A stretch of DNA of 64,000 nucleotides, from the NCBI GenBank assembly GCA_007674295.1, contig CM017454.1:118305-182304 (forward strand), given 5' to 3'. Below, piece by piece: positions 18,939-27,458 of this stretch. A model generated the notes under the pieces. The model made no database searches. It saw only the letters and a list, made by a program, of their open reading frames with translations, and had not been told where the DNA came from. Position 1 is the first letter of the stretch. The number at the start of each line of letters is the position of its first letter. Origin of the DNA: Antonospora locustae. Taxonomy: Eukaryota > Microsporidia. The position numbers and the translations under genes were made by a program.

Positions 18939-20096
18939 ATGAAAAGCACAGTCACAGGACACGTGAACCTTCTGAAAACAATGCTGGGAAGCGGCATTCT
19001 ATCCTTTCCGTACCTTTTCTCAACATATGGGGTGCTTCCCACACTGTGTCTAACATTTGTGTGTGCCTTCTTCTCGATAATAGGTCTGTACATACTTGCG
19101 ATATGCTCACAAAAGGTCGGGAGAAACTGCAGTTTATCGATGCTTGCGGCCGAATGTGCACCACACATGTGTATTTTCATAGATATCGCTGTTTTTGTAA
19201 AATGCATGGGCGCTGCTGTTTCTTATTTGATTATTGTCAGACAACTGCTACCGCAGATACTTTCCAGAGTACTGGCAAGAGCTCACGACTCAAGAGTACT
19301 GCTGCTAGCATTCGTTCTGTGTTTTAGCCCCCTATCATACTTCAACAAACTTGGCAAGCTAAGCTATACGTCCCTATGCGGGCTTTTTGGAATACTCTTT
19401 ATTCTTATAGCGACAATTTTCAGGTACCAGTACATGACAACTAAAACCGAAAACAAGAGCAGCCTACTTATGAACTACTCAGAGAGGTGGCCACAAGGAC
19501 TTGGAAAGTTTGTGTTTGCATTCACATGTCACATGAACTTCTTCACCGTTTACAACGAGATGGTGGACAACACAGTTGCTTCGATGCGCGCACTTGTGAT
19601 TCGCGTCGTTTTGATAGCACTGGTGTCATACATCGTGTTTGGATACTTCAACAGTGCCCTGTACGGTGCAGATGTTCATGACAATGTTCTTGAGAACTAC
19701 CCAAACGACAACCTTGCTTTTATTGTCAAGTCAGCATATGTATTAATAATGGCGTTTTCGTATCCGCTGCAGGTAAATCCGTGTCGACTGTATCTTGTGA
19801 GCGCACTGAACATTGCAGGCAAGACAAAAAGAGTACGGCAGACATGCTCCGTGGTCATCACCACGCTGATTGTCGTTGCAACTACGTATATAGCATGTGG
19901 AGACATGAAGCTTGGCATGGTATATACCATAGTTGGATCGACATCATCGACGTTGCTGTGCCTGATTCTTCCTGGAATCTTTTATTTGAATATAGACATA
20001 GAGAAAAATGCTTTGCTAATGCTTTTCTCGTACATCGCCTTCCTCTTTGGATCACTTGTATTCAGCGTATCGATGCTTAGCATGTTTGCAAAGTGA
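18939..20096 (+). CDS. AVT-type amino-acid transporter (AAAP family)
   Basis: Membrane carrier of the amino acid/auxin permease family, likely moving neutral or basic amino acids across a vacuolar or plasma membrane. The 385-residue product begins with the family's hallmark first helix (VNLLKTMLGSGILSFPYLFSTYG) and has about eleven hydrophobic spans. It includes FVFAFTCHMNFFTVYNEM, equivalent to the conserved unwound helix, and a C-terminal LPGIFYLNI. The open frame starts four codons earlier at a non-ATG codon, so ATG 18939 is used. Closest in style to yeast AVT5/6/7; substrate not determinable from sequence. Confidence 0.85.
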   Translation: MKSTVTGHVNLLKTMLGSGILSFPYLFSTYGVLPTLCLTFVCAFFSIIGLYILAICSQKVGRNCSLSMLAAECAPHMCIFIDIAVFVKCMGAAVSYLIIVRQLLPQILSRVLARAHDSRVLLLAFVLCFSPLSYFNKLGKLSYTSLCGLFGILFILIATIFRYQYMTTKTENKSSLLMNYSERWPQGLGKFVFAFTCHMNFFTVYNEMVDNTVASMRALVIRVVLIALVSYIVFGYFNSALYGADVHDNVLENYPNDNLAFIVKSAYVLIMAFSYPLQVNPCRLYLVSALNIAGKTKRVRQTCSVVITTLIVVATTYIACGDMKLGMVYTIVGSTSSTLLCLILPGIFYLNIDIEKNALLMLFSYIAFLFGSLVFSVSMLSMFAK

Positions 20097-20158
20097 CATT
20101 TGTTGATGTCGCCAACAGCTGTAAAAAGCAACTGGGAATGGCGGAAAGTGCAAAGACA

Positions 20159-20776
20159 TCATGATGCATTGTCCAGTTCATGAGGAGGAAATGCAAAGTA
20201 TGGCCCAAAATTGAAGGTCACGCAGCACCCTTCGTACAAAGACACTGCTGGATAGAGAACTCTAGAAGGCAGTGTGCTGTATGCAATTTCCATTTCTTTT
20301 CCGTTCTTACTAAATCTTATATAAGACACATCATCTCTCTCCACACTGTCATCGCTCTCCTCAAGAATAGTTGACCCGTCGCTTACAGCAACAAACACAC
20401 CTACTATGTCTCTGTAACCATAGGGAGCACCGTAGCTCTTTCGTATTGACCTATGAAATGCATATCCATTTCTGCTTCCGTACGAATATCCCTCCATATC
20501 CATGCCCACTGGTCCGTTAATTTCTGCAGCAAGCGTGGCAATACCAACTCTAGCAGCACCACATCTGTTTTTCATCTCCATCTCAAAATATAACTTTCCA
20601 AATGACAGCCCATGAGTAGATAATGCAGTGCGGTACCCATCACATCCAGTTGCAGTAAGTCCGTCATCAGTCAGGATAATATCTGCAGATTTCCTTTTGT
20701 TTGACAGCCTAGGCTTTATTACTCCACGTCTTGCCTGCGGATATACACATCCAGAGCGAGATGCACCTCTATTCAT
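20159..20776 (-). CDS. BRE2: ASH2/BRE2-like SPRY protein of COMPASS
   Basis: Subunit of the histone H3K4 methyltransferase complex. The 205-residue protein is essentially one SPRY domain. DDGLTATGCDGYRTALSTHG and GKLYFEMEMKN open it. The Ash2-type GPVGMDMEGYSYGSRNG, KSYGAPYGYRDIVGVFVAV, and the closing LYPAVSLYEGCCVTFNFGPYF with FPP all match ASH2L/Bre2. The PHD and winged-helix domains of ASH2L are absent. The sense strand has AAGCCC directly before the ATG. With TAF5 and RVB2 it forms part of the retained chromatin machinery of this region. Confidence 0.86.
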   Translation of the reverse strand: MNRGASRSGCVYPQARRGVIKPRLSNKRKSADIILTDDGLTATGCDGYRTALSTHGLSFGKLYFEMEMKNRCGAARVGIATLAAEINGPVGMDMEGYSYGSRNGYAFHRSIRKSYGAPYGYRDIVGVFVAVSDGSTILEESDDSVERDDVSYIRFSKNGKEMEIAYSTLPSRVLYPAVSLYEGCCVTFNFGPYFAFPPHELDNAS

Positions 20777-20941
20777 GGGCTTGTAAATGGACTGAACAAT
20801 ACTCAGACATCACGCGGACGTCAGATGACAGTATTCGTCATATAATCGCATTCTCTGTGCGGGCATTTGAAAACTAGATTTGTAAACAAAATGGCATCAA
20901 GATGCTAGATATTTAATAAAGGCACGAAAACCATCTTAAGC

Positions 20942-22183
20942 ATGAAGTACAACATTGCAATGGTATCAGACTACTTCTGTCCTGGAAAAGGCGGTGTCGA
21001 AACACACATAATTGAGCTGTCCAAGCATCTGATAAAGCTTGGACACAAAGTTATCGGAATAACACACAAGTATCCAAAGTGTCCTGCTATCAAGCACGTA
21101 GGAAAGTTCAAAATATACTATCTCAACATTCCTGTGTTTCACATGAATACGGTGTTTCCCACAACATTTTCAAATTTCTTTCTGATTGTAGACGTGCTGA
21201 CAAAAGAGGAGATCAACATAGTCCACGGGCACCATTCGATGTCTACGCTGTGCTACGAGGCTCTGCTTTGTGCACAGACACTGAATCTAAAATCGGTCTT
21301 TACAGATCATTCGCTGTTTGAGACTGGCGCCATAGAAAACATCGTTGTCAATCGTGTACTGAGATTCATTCTCGGTGGTATCGATAAAATCATCTGTGTA
21401 TCCTACACCCTGAAAGAAAACCTGATCGAGCGTATTGGAGTGGACAGCAGCATAGTTCACGTGGTGCCTAATGCAGTGTCAAAGACATTTAGCATTTCCA
21501 ACAAAAGGATGACGAGTAAAACGGTTATAGTTTCCTCATGTAGATTTACATACAGAAAGGGAATTGATCTTCTGATTCGAACGATTCCGAAAATATGTAG
21601 CATTGCAGAAGACTCTGTGTTTCTAGTACTCGGCGACGGCCCCAAAAGAGACGAACTTGAACAGATGATTGACGACCACTCTCTCAAGGAGCGAGTTGCG
21701 CTTTTGGGATCTGTGGACTACAAGGACGTCAGCAGAATTTTGAAAAAGTGCGACTTGTTTCTGAACACATCTTTAACAGAGTCCTTCTGCATGGCAATTA
21801 TCGAAGCTGCTGCATGCGGCCTGCATGTTGTAAGCACAAACGTTGGAGCTGTACACGAAGTGCTGCCACCGCACATAATCACACTAGTTAAGCCAGAGGA
21901 GGACGATGTGGCGAGGGGTATTTTCTCTGCACTCTACAAGCTAAAGACACAAAACCGCATGGCTATAAGCAAGGAGACAAAAGACATATATGATTGGAGG
22001 CGTGTGGCAAAGGACACAGATGCAATCTACAAATCTATATGTGACAAGGATGCAAGGCCCCTGGCACAGAGACTGTCTGACAGGCTGCATATGGAAACAG
22101 GCGTTTTCAGCATTTATTTTCGAGTTGCAGTAGTAATTAGTTACATGTTTCTTCTGATCTACAAGCTCACACACAAAAAGTAA
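20942..22183 (+). CDS. SPT14: GPI GlcNAc-transferase catalytic subunit (PIG-A)
   Basis: Transfers GlcNAc from UDP-GlcNAc to phosphatidylinositol, the first step of GPI-anchor synthesis, on the cytosolic face of the ER. The 413-residue GT4-family product has the PIG-A N-terminus MVSDYFCPGKGGVETHI, YYLNIPVFHMNTVFPT, VHGHHSMSTLC and TDHSLF. The nucleotide-sugar region follows (SSCRFTYRKGIDLLIRTIP, LVLGDGPKRDEL, and the EX7E-type SLTESFCMAIIEAAACG). A C-terminal membrane anchor is seen (YFRVAVVISYMFLLIYKL). Length is close to the family. It links functionally to the PER1 paralogues about 2-4 kb away. Confidence 0.94.
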   Translation: MKYNIAMVSDYFCPGKGGVETHIIELSKHLIKLGHKVIGITHKYPKCPAIKHVGKFKIYYLNIPVFHMNTVFPTTFSNFFLIVDVLTKEEINIVHGHHSMSTLCYEALLCAQTLNLKSVFTDHSLFETGAIENIVVNRVLRFILGGIDKIICVSYTLKENLIERIGVDSSIVHVVPNAVSKTFSISNKRMTSKTVIVSSCRFTYRKGIDLLIRTIPKICSIAEDSVFLVLGDGPKRDELEQMIDDHSLKERVALLGSVDYKDVSRILKKCDLFLNTSLTESFCMAIIEAAACGLHVVSTNVGAVHEVLPPHIITLVKPEEDDVARGIFSALYKLKTQNRMAISKETKDIYDWRRVAKDTDAIYKSICDKDARPLAQRLSDRLHMETGVFSIYFRVAVVISYMFLLIYKLTHKK

Positions 22184-22263
22184 GCAGCAGCCAGCCACGC
22201 GTCTTTGTGCAGGCTGCTGTGCGCAAAGTTGGTGTGTTAATAAATAAAAAATTTTAGCCCTCC

Positions 22264-23460
22264 ATGTCAGTTAGCAATGAAGGACAAACAATTAAAGAAA
22301 ATTATGTTTTTGAAAAGTGGGAGGAGCTTCCACTAAAAGAAGAGCTTTTGCGCGGAATATATGCGTCTGGGTATAATTCACCATCGTTTATCCAGAAGTC
22401 TTCTGTACGCCCGCTAATCGAGGGGGTAGATATAAGAGCCCAGGCACAAAGCGGTACTGGAAAGACGGGGGCATTTTGCGTAGGTGCAATACAGAGAGTG
22501 TGTGGAGACACCACGCAAGTTCTTGTGCTAGCAAGCACAAGAGAGATAGCTTCCCAAAATTACAGGTGTCTCAAGGATCTGTCGAGGTTCATGGACATAG
22601 GAATCCAGCTTCTTCTTGGAGGGACAAGCGTAAAGGACGACATAGAGGGCCTTGCGAACGGCCCGCAGATAGTAGTGGGGACTCCTGGGCGAGTGCTGCA
22701 CATGATTGAGAGAGGATATATGAAGTGTAATGACATATCTCTGCTGATAATCGACGAGGCAGACGAGATGCTGAAGTTGGGGTTTCAAGAGCAAGTGAAG
22801 AGCATTTTTTGTAAATTAAACACCGAAAAAGTGCAAGTAGCTATGTTTTCCGCAACATGGGAACGAGCAGAGCTAGAGGTGTCGTCCAAAATACTGAGAC
22901 ATGGCCACCATGTAATAGATCTGAGGCTAGAGGAGCAAACGCTGAAGGGCATAAACCAGTATTATGTGAATCTGGGGCCCAGGCAGGCAATACGAGACCT
23001 CAACGAGGAAATCAAAATACAAGTTCTGATCGACATATATTCCAAGTCGGAGATCGGGCAGTCAATCATATTTGTAAACAGTGTCGAGAGAGTGAAGGCT
23101 GTTCATGCAAAGCTGATTGCACTGGGGTTTTCCTGCGGCGTAATTCACTCCAACCTGTCTCAGGAGGGAAGAGACCAGGCAATGTCCAAGTTCCAGAAGG
23201 GAGAGTGTAGAACACTGATTGCATCAAATCTAGTTGGAAGAGGTGTTGATGTTCAACAGCTGTCTGTTGTTATAAATTTTGACATCCCCACAGACTCGTT
23301 CGCCACATACATCCACAGAATTGGAAGAGCAGGGCGGTATGGAAGAAAGGGAACTGCCATCAACTTTATATTTGAGGACGAAAAGCCATATCTGGAAGAC
23401 ATCGAGAGACATTATCGAACAGTGATCCAACCTCTGCCTCTGAATTTCAATTGCAAGTAA
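22264..23460 (+). CDS. eIF4A-family DEAD-box RNA helicase
   Basis: ATP-dependent RNA helicase of the eIF4A/FAL1 group. The 398-residue product has the Q motif (YNSPSFIQKS), motif I AQSGTGKT (61-68), an altered motif Ia ASTREIA in place of PTRELA, GG and TPGRV, DEAD (164-167), SAT (196-198), GRGVDVQQ in place of the usual ARGxDV, and HRIGRAGR. Length equals eIF4A, with no extra domains. It could be translation initiation factor eIF4A or the rRNA/exon-junction paralogue FAL1/eIF4A-III; the substitutions make the choice uncertain. TTTTAGCCCTCC directly precedes the ATG. Confidence 0.88.
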   Translation: MSVSNEGQTIKENYVFEKWEELPLKEELLRGIYASGYNSPSFIQKSSVRPLIEGVDIRAQAQSGTGKTGAFCVGAIQRVCGDTTQVLVLASTREIASQNYRCLKDLSRFMDIGIQLLLGGTSVKDDIEGLANGPQIVVGTPGRVLHMIERGYMKCNDISLLIIDEADEMLKLGFQEQVKSIFCKLNTEKVQVAMFSATWERAELEVSSKILRHGHHVIDLRLEEQTLKGINQYYVNLGPRQAIRDLNEEIKIQVLIDIYSKSEIGQSIIFVNSVERVKAVHAKLIALGFSCGVIHSNLSQEGRDQAMSKFQKGECRTLIASNLVGRGVDVQQLSVVINFDIPTDSFATYIHRIGRAGRYGRKGTAINFIFEDEKPYLEDIERHYRTVIQPLPLNFNCK

Positions 23461-23507
23461 TAAATTCTAGGTTTTATGTATTCTTAGCTTCTGTCTGTGC
23501 GATTCTT

Positions 23508-24077
23508 TTAGCTAAAACTGGCCAGATGATGCACAATGTCTCTGATAACAACAGCTTTTTCGCTGTGAAGCCAAACTCTTCCGTTTAGGCCAAGTGCACA
23601 GCTGAATTTATATTTCTTTCCCAAGTCTCGCAAAAAGGTGCACACATACAGCTTTCTGACTTTCCAGGGGCTGATTTCCAGAACATACCCGTCTAGCTTT
23701 CCTAGGCCATTGTCTGCGCAGGATAGCGTGCACTCTGCGCCAACACCAGTTATTCTGGCTATCACACAGTCTCCTACGTCCAGTTCTGGCTTGAACCTTT
23801 TTGTAGCATTCATAAATGCCAGTGAGGGCAAAATGCCTACGGCATGCTTCAAGTCTAGTTTGTAATAGTCGGCGCATCTGTAAAACACCTTTCCAATAAC
23901 AAGGTCGTCTACCGACGGCGTATACCTTCCTGTCTTAGAGTCCACAAAGTACAATGTGTTCAAGGACACAAGAACACCAAACACATATGAACGGCCATTA
24001 TGCACACCAACTATGTTCTGTTTATTCGGGAACACCTCATCTCCTGGACGAAGTCCCATAATCTCTTTGATGTTCAT
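23508..24077 (-). CDS. RRP40: Exosome cap subunit Rrp40
   Basis: S1/KH RNA-binding cap protein of the RNA exosome. The 189-residue product has an N-terminal domain (LRPGDEVFPNK), the S1 domain (YTPSVDDLVIGKVFYRCADYYKLDL, LPSLAFMNATKRFKPELDVGDCVIARI), and a C-terminal KH-like part with the Rrp40 signature GLNGRVWLHSE. The open frame extends to 24152, but ATG 24077 follows TAGCCCACACATACAAC on the sense strand and gives the expected N-terminus. It lies 47 bp from the convergent helicase gene. Confidence 0.82.
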   Translation of the reverse strand: MNIKEIMGLRPGDEVFPNKQNIVGVHNGRSYVFGVLVSLNTLYFVDSKTGRYTPSVDDLVIGKVFYRCADYYKLDLKHAVGILPSLAFMNATKRFKPELDVGDCVIARITGVGAECTLSCADNGLGKLDGYVLEISPWKVRKLYVCTFLRDLGKKYKFSCALGLNGRVWLHSEKAVVIRDIVHHLASFS

Positions 24078-24228
24078 GTTGTATGTGTGGGCTAGAAAAA
24101 ACAGGTCTATTTCTTCATGTGCATAGCCAAATAGCAAGAACGAATTGAGCATTGATAGTGAACAGCTTGAATGTTGAAATAATTACGCTGATCCACTCTT
24201 TCAATTGTGTCTTATGAAAGCTGCCCTT

Positions 24229-25632
24229 CTACTCATTGATATTTGATAAAAATTCGAGTGCCTTTTTGCTGAGCTCTTCATCCTTAGCCACAACCATTTC
24301 ATTGATTATCAGTAAAATCTCAGTATTCAGATTCTTTACGTCTTTCAGTTCGTCAAGAAGCGCCAGTTTCACACATGAGACACTGTCTTTGGCAAGTGCT
24401 CTTACATAGTTAGTTCCGCAATGTTCATCCATTTTCACACAGCACTTTACTAGAGCTAGTCTGTTCTTATACGCACCTGTTTTAAGTATGTTTTCTATGT
24501 AGCTGTTGCACTCAATCTTTCCTATAAGGTCTAGCAGACACGAAGAGACCTTAGATCTGACCTCAGAAACCTTGTCGAAGAAGAACTGAAAGAATATGTC
24601 CTTTGTTCTCTTTTCGTCGCCTTCCATTAGAATAGAGTGACAGGTCTCGACTATCGTCTTTCGTATTCTCCAGTTCTTGTGACACTTAAGCGAGTTTATA
24701 ATAGGATATGTTATTTCTTCAAAGTTGAGTATTTTGTTAACTGACTTCAGTAGCGTCAACGTCACCTCCCAGCTCTCAAATATGACTTTGTCTGGAAGTG
24801 GACTCTTGTTTTTGCATATCTGCTCTATGCAATAGCTTCTCACGATGGGATTGGTGTCTCCAACCATGATATCCACCAGATGTTTTGTCAGGTCGCTATT
24901 TAGCCTGTTAAAATTTTGTGCAAGAACTATGCGTATCTCGTCCTCGCTGTCTTTTGCAAGTTCCTGTGCAATGTCTCTGATATCAAAAGTAAAGAAATGC
25001 ATTTTCTTAGCCAAGCTCAACTTCGTCCTCCATGTGCCTCTAGCCAAAATCTTGTCAATGAGCTCTGTCCTGCGGTCCACCAGGAGAAGAAGATCTACAG
25101 AGTTCGATTCCAAGTATTCTGAACCTGATTCAAGCACAGCTTTAGCATACTCCAAGATCTCATTCTCAGTGAATGGTAAGACGCTGTAATCCTTCATACT
25201 CAAAATAGCCGTCCTGACAACGTATTCCACCGCGTCTTCCAGCGCATTTTTCAGATATGCCTTTATGTTTTCAAGCTTTCTGTTCTTTATCAAGTGCGGA
25301 ACAGCAAGACGATGAAGGTAGAACTTAGAGTTCTGGAGTAGCTTTATGTAATTTGATATCTCTATCTGGTTACATTGGTTGAAAATGCTGTTGATCAGTT
25401 CTACAGTCTTATCAAAGTCCACATTTTCTAGCAGAATGAGAGAACAAAGCGACAGTAACATGCTGCCCTTGTACGGCTGTGCTGCGAGACACGCCAAGAT
25501 TAGTCTAGTGTCGCTGTCACTTGTGCCTATTTTGGTTTCTATGCTTTTTATCGTTTGATGGTACGTCAGTGGATCTGAAAGGTCCTCCAAAAGTTTACTC
25601 AACGGCTTACATTCAGTGTTTGAGCTTTCCAT
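24229..25632 (-). CDS. TPD3: HEAT-repeat protein, probable PP2A scaffold (A) subunit
   Basis: The 467-residue protein is built of roughly eleven to thirteen ~39-residue HEAT-type helical hairpins. Several match the PP2A A-subunit style: HKNWRIRKTIVETCHSIL then FFDKVSEVRSKVSSCLLDLIGK, and DSEDEIRIVLAQNF. The ordinary scaffold has 15 repeats and ~590 residues, so this would be shortened. ATG 25632 is chosen because ACCCCGACA immediately precedes it on the sense strand and the longer frame (to 25845) adds an unrelated N-terminus. Other HEAT proteins such as importins or condensin-like subunits cannot be excluded. Confidence 0.5.
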   Translation of the reverse strand: MESSNTECKPLSKLLEDLSDPLTYHQTIKSIETKIGTSDSDTRLILACLAAQPYKGSMLLSLCSLILLENVDFDKTVELINSIFNQCNQIEISNYIKLLQNSKFYLHRLAVPHLIKNRKLENIKAYLKNALEDAVEYVVRTAILSMKDYSVLPFTENEILEYAKAVLESGSEYLESNSVDLLLLVDRRTELIDKILARGTWRTKLSLAKKMHFFTFDIRDIAQELAKDSEDEIRIVLAQNFNRLNSDLTKHLVDIMVGDTNPIVRSYCIEQICKNKSPLPDKVIFESWEVTLTLLKSVNKILNFEEITYPIINSLKCHKNWRIRKTIVETCHSILMEGDEKRTKDIFFQFFFDKVSEVRSKVSSCLLDLIGKIECNSYIENILKTGAYKNRLALVKCCVKMDEHCGTNYVRALAKDSVSCVKLALLDELKDVKNLNTEILLIINEMVVAKDEELSKKALEFLSNINE

Positions 25633-25641
25633 TGTCGGGGT
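25633..25641 (-). promoter_or_regulatory. CCCC start-context tract
   Basis: GGGG at 25637-25640 (CCCC on the minus strand) lies four bases upstream of ATG 25632 and decides the start of the HEAT-repeat gene against a 71-codon upstream extension. Confidence 0.45.
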
Positions 25642-25923
25642 TGGCGCCAACGTTGTTTTCATAAATACCTGCCAAGGTTCAAAAAAGACAAAGCTTGTAC
25701 CTGTTTTGTTCAGACAAACATGCAGCACTTGCATGAGTTTTGAAATGAAACCCCAAAAGTATATTCTCGCTAGGGTTCTTTCTGGAAAGCAAATTCTTCT
25801 TGCGTTTTCATTAAAAAAACGTACAACCAAGGAGGAGAAACCCACTTGTATGCAACAAGGACTGGAAATGCGATCGCTTGGCCCTGACCAAGATCATAAA
25901 TATCTAAAAAATTTTAACCCTTA

Positions 25924-26525
25924 ATGAGTGAGAGGAAAACAAAAGGCGTGCTTATAAAAAACCTTGATGAGTCCGTTACAATACTGCATCTTTGGGATGC
26001 ATGCAACAAGTTTGGTAAAATGTAAGTGAAGAAATCAGAATCCTTGGTTCGTGTGACTGAGCGATGATGACATTAATCAGATACTAACTAAGAACATCGA
26101 TTAGCATAACGACAAGACCAGACAAGGTCCATGCCATAGTGGTGTTTGACAACTCAGATAGTGCCGACAAAGTAGTTGGCTTTAGAGAGCTAAAGGTTGC
26201 ATCCGAGCCAAGATCTGTTTTCTATGCCAAACCAACTCAGATGATGGCACGAAAGCCTCTCATTGCATCGAGGAAGCTGCACATTGCTGGTGTGCCTTCA
26301 GATATGGCAATTGAGAAGCTCCAGGCTCTTCTGGGGGACTGTCAGATCTCTCTTCCAAAGAACAGCAGGGACTTTATGTTCGCAACGTTTGCTGACGAGC
26401 AGTCCAAGAACAGAGCGTTGTACGAGCTTAACGGAAAGAAGCTGGACGATAAGCATGTGCTAAAGCTTTCTCCGGCCATAAACACTTTCAACTTTCCAAA
26501 GGAAAAGGTGAATGGCAAGAAATAA
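25924..26525 (+). CDS. Two-RRM RNA-binding protein encoded by a spliced gene
   Basis: Exon 1 is 25924-26021 and exon 2 is 26105-26525, giving a 172-residue protein after removal of an 83-base intron. Joined across the junction the first RRM becomes complete: KGVLIKNLDESVTILHLW (RNP2-like) to VHAIVVFDNSDSADKVV (RNP1-like). A second RRM follows (RKLHIAGVPSDMAIEKLQ ... DFMFATFADEQSKNRAL). Exon 2 alone lacks a good start. TTTTAACCC lies three bases before the ATG. Family identity beyond tandem RRM is unclear; an Hsh49/Prp24-like splicing factor or a polyadenylation factor would be candidates (inference). Confidence 0.82.
26022..26104 (+). other. Spliceosomal intron, 83 bases
   Basis: Donor GTAAGT at 26022-26027, branch-point TACTAAC at 26082-26088 and acceptor TAG ending at 26104. 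The intron contains stops in all phases and its removal restores the RRM frame (GKI-ITTRP). This is the canonical yeast-like signal set. It is longer than the very short introns typical of Encephalitozoon ribosomal-protein genes. Confidence 0.88.
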
Positions 26526-26626
26526 AGTTTTTAAATTTTTTCCACTGCTCTAAAAGCGTAGAGCAGCTGCATACGAGGTGGGTTCTGCTTTTCTTTGTGT
26601 ACCACAAAAAGTTACCCCATTTAGTG

Positions 26627-27220
26627 ATGATGCAGCAGCGATTTAAGGTGCTGTTCATCGGCGCCACTAACGTTGGAAAGACAAGCATTATAAATAAGTT
26701 CATGAGAGATGAGACAGACAGAGACGTGAGAAACACCATAGGCATCGACTTTGTGCCTACAACAGTCATGGTTGATAACGTTCCAATTCGAATGCAGATA
26801 TGGGACACTGCAGGGCAGGAAAGATACTGGTCAATAACAAAATCATACTACAGAGGAGCTCATGGTGTTTTTATTGTTTTTGACCTGACCAGCAGAAAGT
26901 CATTTGCAGCCGTCTGTAAGCTGATGGAGCACATTCTTGAGGAGATGGATACTTCCACACAAAAGATACTGGTTGGAAATAAAAGCGACATGTTCAGCAG
27001 GGAGGAGCTGACTGAGATGGTGGCTTTGTACGTGCAAAAGGCAAAGGAGCTTAAAATATGCTTTTTTGCTGTAAGTGCATTTAATGGGCACAATATAGAA
27101 AAGATTTTTGTGGAAATGGGCCGAATGCTTCTTAACACGCAAAAAAGCATGGACACTACAAGTGGAGTGCTTGATCTGAAGGACAATAGCAGGCGCCCAC
27201 ACCTAGGAAGATGCTGCTGA
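26627..27220 (+). CDS. Rab-family small GTPase
   Basis: Vesicle-traffic GTPase of 197 residues. G motifs: GATNVGKTS (P-loop), TIGIDF (switch I), WDTAGQERYWSITKSYYRGAHG (switch II; Rab RabF motifs), VGNKSD and a VSAF motif equivalent to ETSAK. The C-terminus ends RCC, a double-Cys geranylgeranylation site. The effector-region pattern mixes Rab1/Rab8 and Rab6 features, so I do not assign a subfamily. The start is ATGATG at 26627/26630 with CCCC about nine bases upstream; a longer frame begins at 26597. Confidence 0.9.
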   Translation: MMQQRFKVLFIGATNVGKTSIINKFMRDETDRDVRNTIGIDFVPTTVMVDNVPIRMQIWDTAGQERYWSITKSYYRGAHGVFIVFDLTSRKSFAAVCKLMEHILEEMDTSTQKILVGNKSDMFSREELTEMVALYVQKAKELKICFFAVSAFNGHNIEKIFVEMGRMLLNTQKSMDTTSGVLDLKDNSRRPHLGRCC

Positions 27221-27458
27221 CACAAAGATTCGTGTTTGCCTGGCACTGAAGTCCTGAGGCTCGGTGATGTTTCAATGTACATAAATCACAGTGACAGAAA
27301 TAACCAGTAGTATACTACACAAGCAAAGAAACCTGGAGCTCTTTGTTCCAAAGCAGCAATCAAGAGTATACAACTAGTTGCGGTCCAAAACACACAAATA
27401 AACACACTCTAAAACAAATAAAGGAGAAGGGCTTTAAAAAACATTATCAGAAGCCCTT

